Shown here: positions 6,034 to 7,310 of the stretch, in pieces
Layout: the number at the start of each line of letters is the position of its first letter
How positions within the stretch are numbered: the first letter of the stretch is position 1
Source of the DNA: an uncultured Oscillospiraceae bacterium
GTDB taxonomy: Bacteria > Bacillota > Clostridia > Oscillospirales > Oscillospiraceae
Length of the DNA: 7,310 nucleotides
Direction of reading: 5' to 3'
Assembly (NCBI GenBank): GCA_934593275.1
Contig: CAKTQE010000078.1
Span: 1 to 7,310 of the forward strand
Position numbers and translations under genes: made by a program
Notes under the pieces: generated by a model
Database searches by the model: none
Seen by the model: only the letters and a program-made list of their open reading frames with translations
Told to the model about the DNA's origin: nothing

Positions 6034-7299
6034 TCAAATCTCCTTTGTAACGTACTGTTTTAACCGTCCATAGAAAATCTCATCCAGCACCGCTTCTACC
6101 TCGATGCCCTGGGCGGTATACTCTACTCGGTGAACCTTGGCCCCGCTGTGAAGAGCCTCCACCTGGCCGCCCATGGAATAAGGCAGACACAAGACCACAT
6201 GATGGAGGGTTTTTCCCAGATTCTTTTCGATCAATGCCAGAAGCTGCTCCATTCCCTGGCCCTTGGCGGCGGAAACGGCAATGACGTTTTCTCCCGTAGG
6301 CAGTTCTTCCCGGCTTACCAGGTCTGCCTTGTTGTAGCAATAGATCACCGGGGTACCGGGCTTTGCCAGGGTGGCGGTGAGCTTTTCCACGACCTCAATA
6401 TGAGCCTGCCGGTTGGGGTCAGAGGCATCGATCACATGCAGCAACAGATCCGCATATTGCAGTTCTTCCAGAGTTGCCCGGAAAGCATCTACCAAGTGGT
6501 GAGGAAGCTTTGCGATAAAACCCACGGTATCGGATAAAATCACATCCAGATTGTCTGAAACTTTCAGCTGCCGGGAGGTGGTGTCCAGGGTGTCAAAAAG
6601 CCGGTTGTTGGCAGGGATCCCCGCCCCGGTCAGCTGATTGAGCAAGGTGGATTTTCCGGCGTTGGTGTAGCCCACAATGGCTACCACCGGCACGGCGTTT
6701 TTCATGCGCCGCTCCCGCTGGACACCCCGAACCTGACGAACCTGGCTCAACTCCGCTTCCAGCCGGTTGATCCGTTCCCGGATGTGACGGCGGTCACTTT
6801 CCAGCTTGGTTTCGCCAGGGCCACGGGTGCCGATGCCGCCGCCCTGCCGGGACAGGCTTCTGCCCATACCGGAGAGCCTTGGCAGCAGATACTTATACTG
6901 CGCCAGCTCCACCTGGAGGCGGCCCTCCTTGGTTTTAGCCCGCTGGGCGAAAATATCCATAATGAGCGCGCTTCTGTCCAGCACCGGCAGGCCGATGATC
7001 TCCTCCAATGCCCGGATATTTCCCGGGGAAAGCTCATTGTCGAAAATCACCATGGTGGCTTCCGTGGCCTCTGCCAGCATCCGCACCTCCTGGGCCTTGC
7101 CCTCGCCTATAAAGCTGTGGGGGTCAGGGTTGGGTCGGTTTTGGAGCATTTTTCCGGTGCAAAAGCCTCCGGCGGTTTCCAAAAGTGCTTCCAATTCCTC
7201 CAAAGATTCATCTGTGGCGGTTTGCTCCTTTGTAAAACAGGCCGCGTTCAGCCCCACCAGCACGGCCCGCTCCTGTTTGGTTTCCTGCAATTGTTCCAT
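6034..7299 (-). CDS. hflX: GTPase HflX
   Basis: HflX is a ribosome-associated GTPase of the TRAFAC/OBG-HflX group; in studied bacteria it splits or rescues stalled ribosomes, notably under heat or antibiotic stress. The 421-residue protein has the HflX N-terminal domain (about 10-120), with NPDPHSFIGEGK at 57-68. The family-specific glycine-rich linker follows (144-166, GMGRSLSRQGGGIGTRGPGE), then a helical arm. The GTPase domain has G1 GYTNAGKS (210-217), the G2-region TLDTT (237-241), G3 DTVG (257-260), G4 NKAD (323-326) and a G5-like SA at 343-344. All key residues look intact. The ATG at 7299 follows GGAGG at 7306-7310, right at the window edge, so the gene is complete but its promoter is outside the window. 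It heads the visible cluster and its last codons contain the ribosome binding site of the next gene. Confidence 0.97.
   Translation of the reverse strand: MEQLQETKQERAVLVGLNAACFTKEQTATDESLEELEALLETAGGFCTGKMLQNRPNPDPHSFIGEGKAQEVRMLAEATEATMVIFDNELSPGNIRALEEIIGLPVLDRSALIMDIFAQRAKTKEGRLQVELAQYKYLLPRLSGMGRSLSRQGGGIGTRGPGETKLESDRRHIRERINRLEAELSQVRQVRGVQRERRMKNAVPVVAIVGYTNAGKSTLLNQLTGAGIPANNRLFDTLDTTSRQLKVSDNLDVILSDTVGFIAKLPHHLVDAFRATLEELQYADLLLHVIDASDPNRQAHIEVVEKLTATLAKPGTPVIYCYNKADLVSREELPTGENVIAVSAAKGQGMEQLLALIEKNLGKTLHHVVLCLPYSMGGQVEALHSGAKVHRVEYTAQGIEVEAVLDEIFYGRLKQYVTKEI
6040..6046 (-). promoter_or_regulatory. Ribosome binding site supporting a GTG start for yigZ
   Basis: AAAGGAG on the minus strand is embedded in the final codons of hflX and is nine bases from the GTG at 6030. 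The first ATG in frame (6018) would be 21 bases away, so the GTG is preferred. Confidence 0.8.
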
Positions 7300-7310
7300 A
7301 TGTTTCCTCC

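Noticed and set aside
1..7310. CRISPR arrays, tRNA/rRNA genes, insertion sequences or phage genes
   Set aside because: I saw no direct-repeat arrays, no tRNA-like cloverleaf or rRNA segments, no transposase motifs and no terminal inverted repeats. The window is almost fully occupied by housekeeping coding sequence.

Overview
The window is a compact, entirely minus-strand gene cluster from what looks like a GC-rich member of the Clostridia. The Oscillospiraceae/Ruminococcaceae lineage is my best guess. The reasons are strong AAAGGAG-type ribosome binding sites, the firmicute-like order dgt-dnaG-rpoD, firmicute-type protein sequences and a clearly GC-rich base composition. The family-level placement is inference from general familiarity, not a database match.

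Reading in the direction of transcription (right to left), the genes are hflX (7299-6034), a YigZ/IMPACT-family gene (6030-5404), dgt-like dGTPase (5383-4370), dnaG primase (4278-2533), a short rpoD-type sigma factor (2536-1664), a second sigma-70-like gene (1667-624) and the first two thirds or more of cmk (599 to the window edge). Gaps are 3, 20, 91, -4, -4 and 24 bases, so almost everything is coding. The only real intergenic space, between dgt and dnaG, carries a perfect extended -10 promoter element and a small hairpin. I see no intrinsic terminator anywhere inside the window.

The unusual part is the tandem sigma pair. The first protein (290 aa) has regions 1.2, 2, 3 and 4 of a housekeeping-type sigma factor but no region 1.1, and an in-frame stop just upstream shows that none is missing through a wrong start. 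The second protein (347 aa) overlaps it by ATGA and is also recognisably a sigma-70 homologue, with a region-1.1-like N-terminus, region 1.2 and region 2.1/2.2. However, the residues that melt and read the -10 element and those that read the -35 element are replaced, and the sigma finger is not recognisable. This looks like a sigma-derived protein that may still touch core RNA polymerase but cannot read a normal promoter. It would be made in fixed proportion to the sigma factor next to it. I regard this pair as the candidate undescribed system.

The remaining genes are ordinary housekeeping functions: ribosome splitting or rescue (HflX), a conserved protein of uncertain role (YigZ), dNTP pool control (dGTPase), primer synthesis (DnaG), transcription initiation (sigma) and CMP/dCMP phosphorylation (Cmk). 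Together they form a variant of the replication-transcription 'macromolecular synthesis' cluster.
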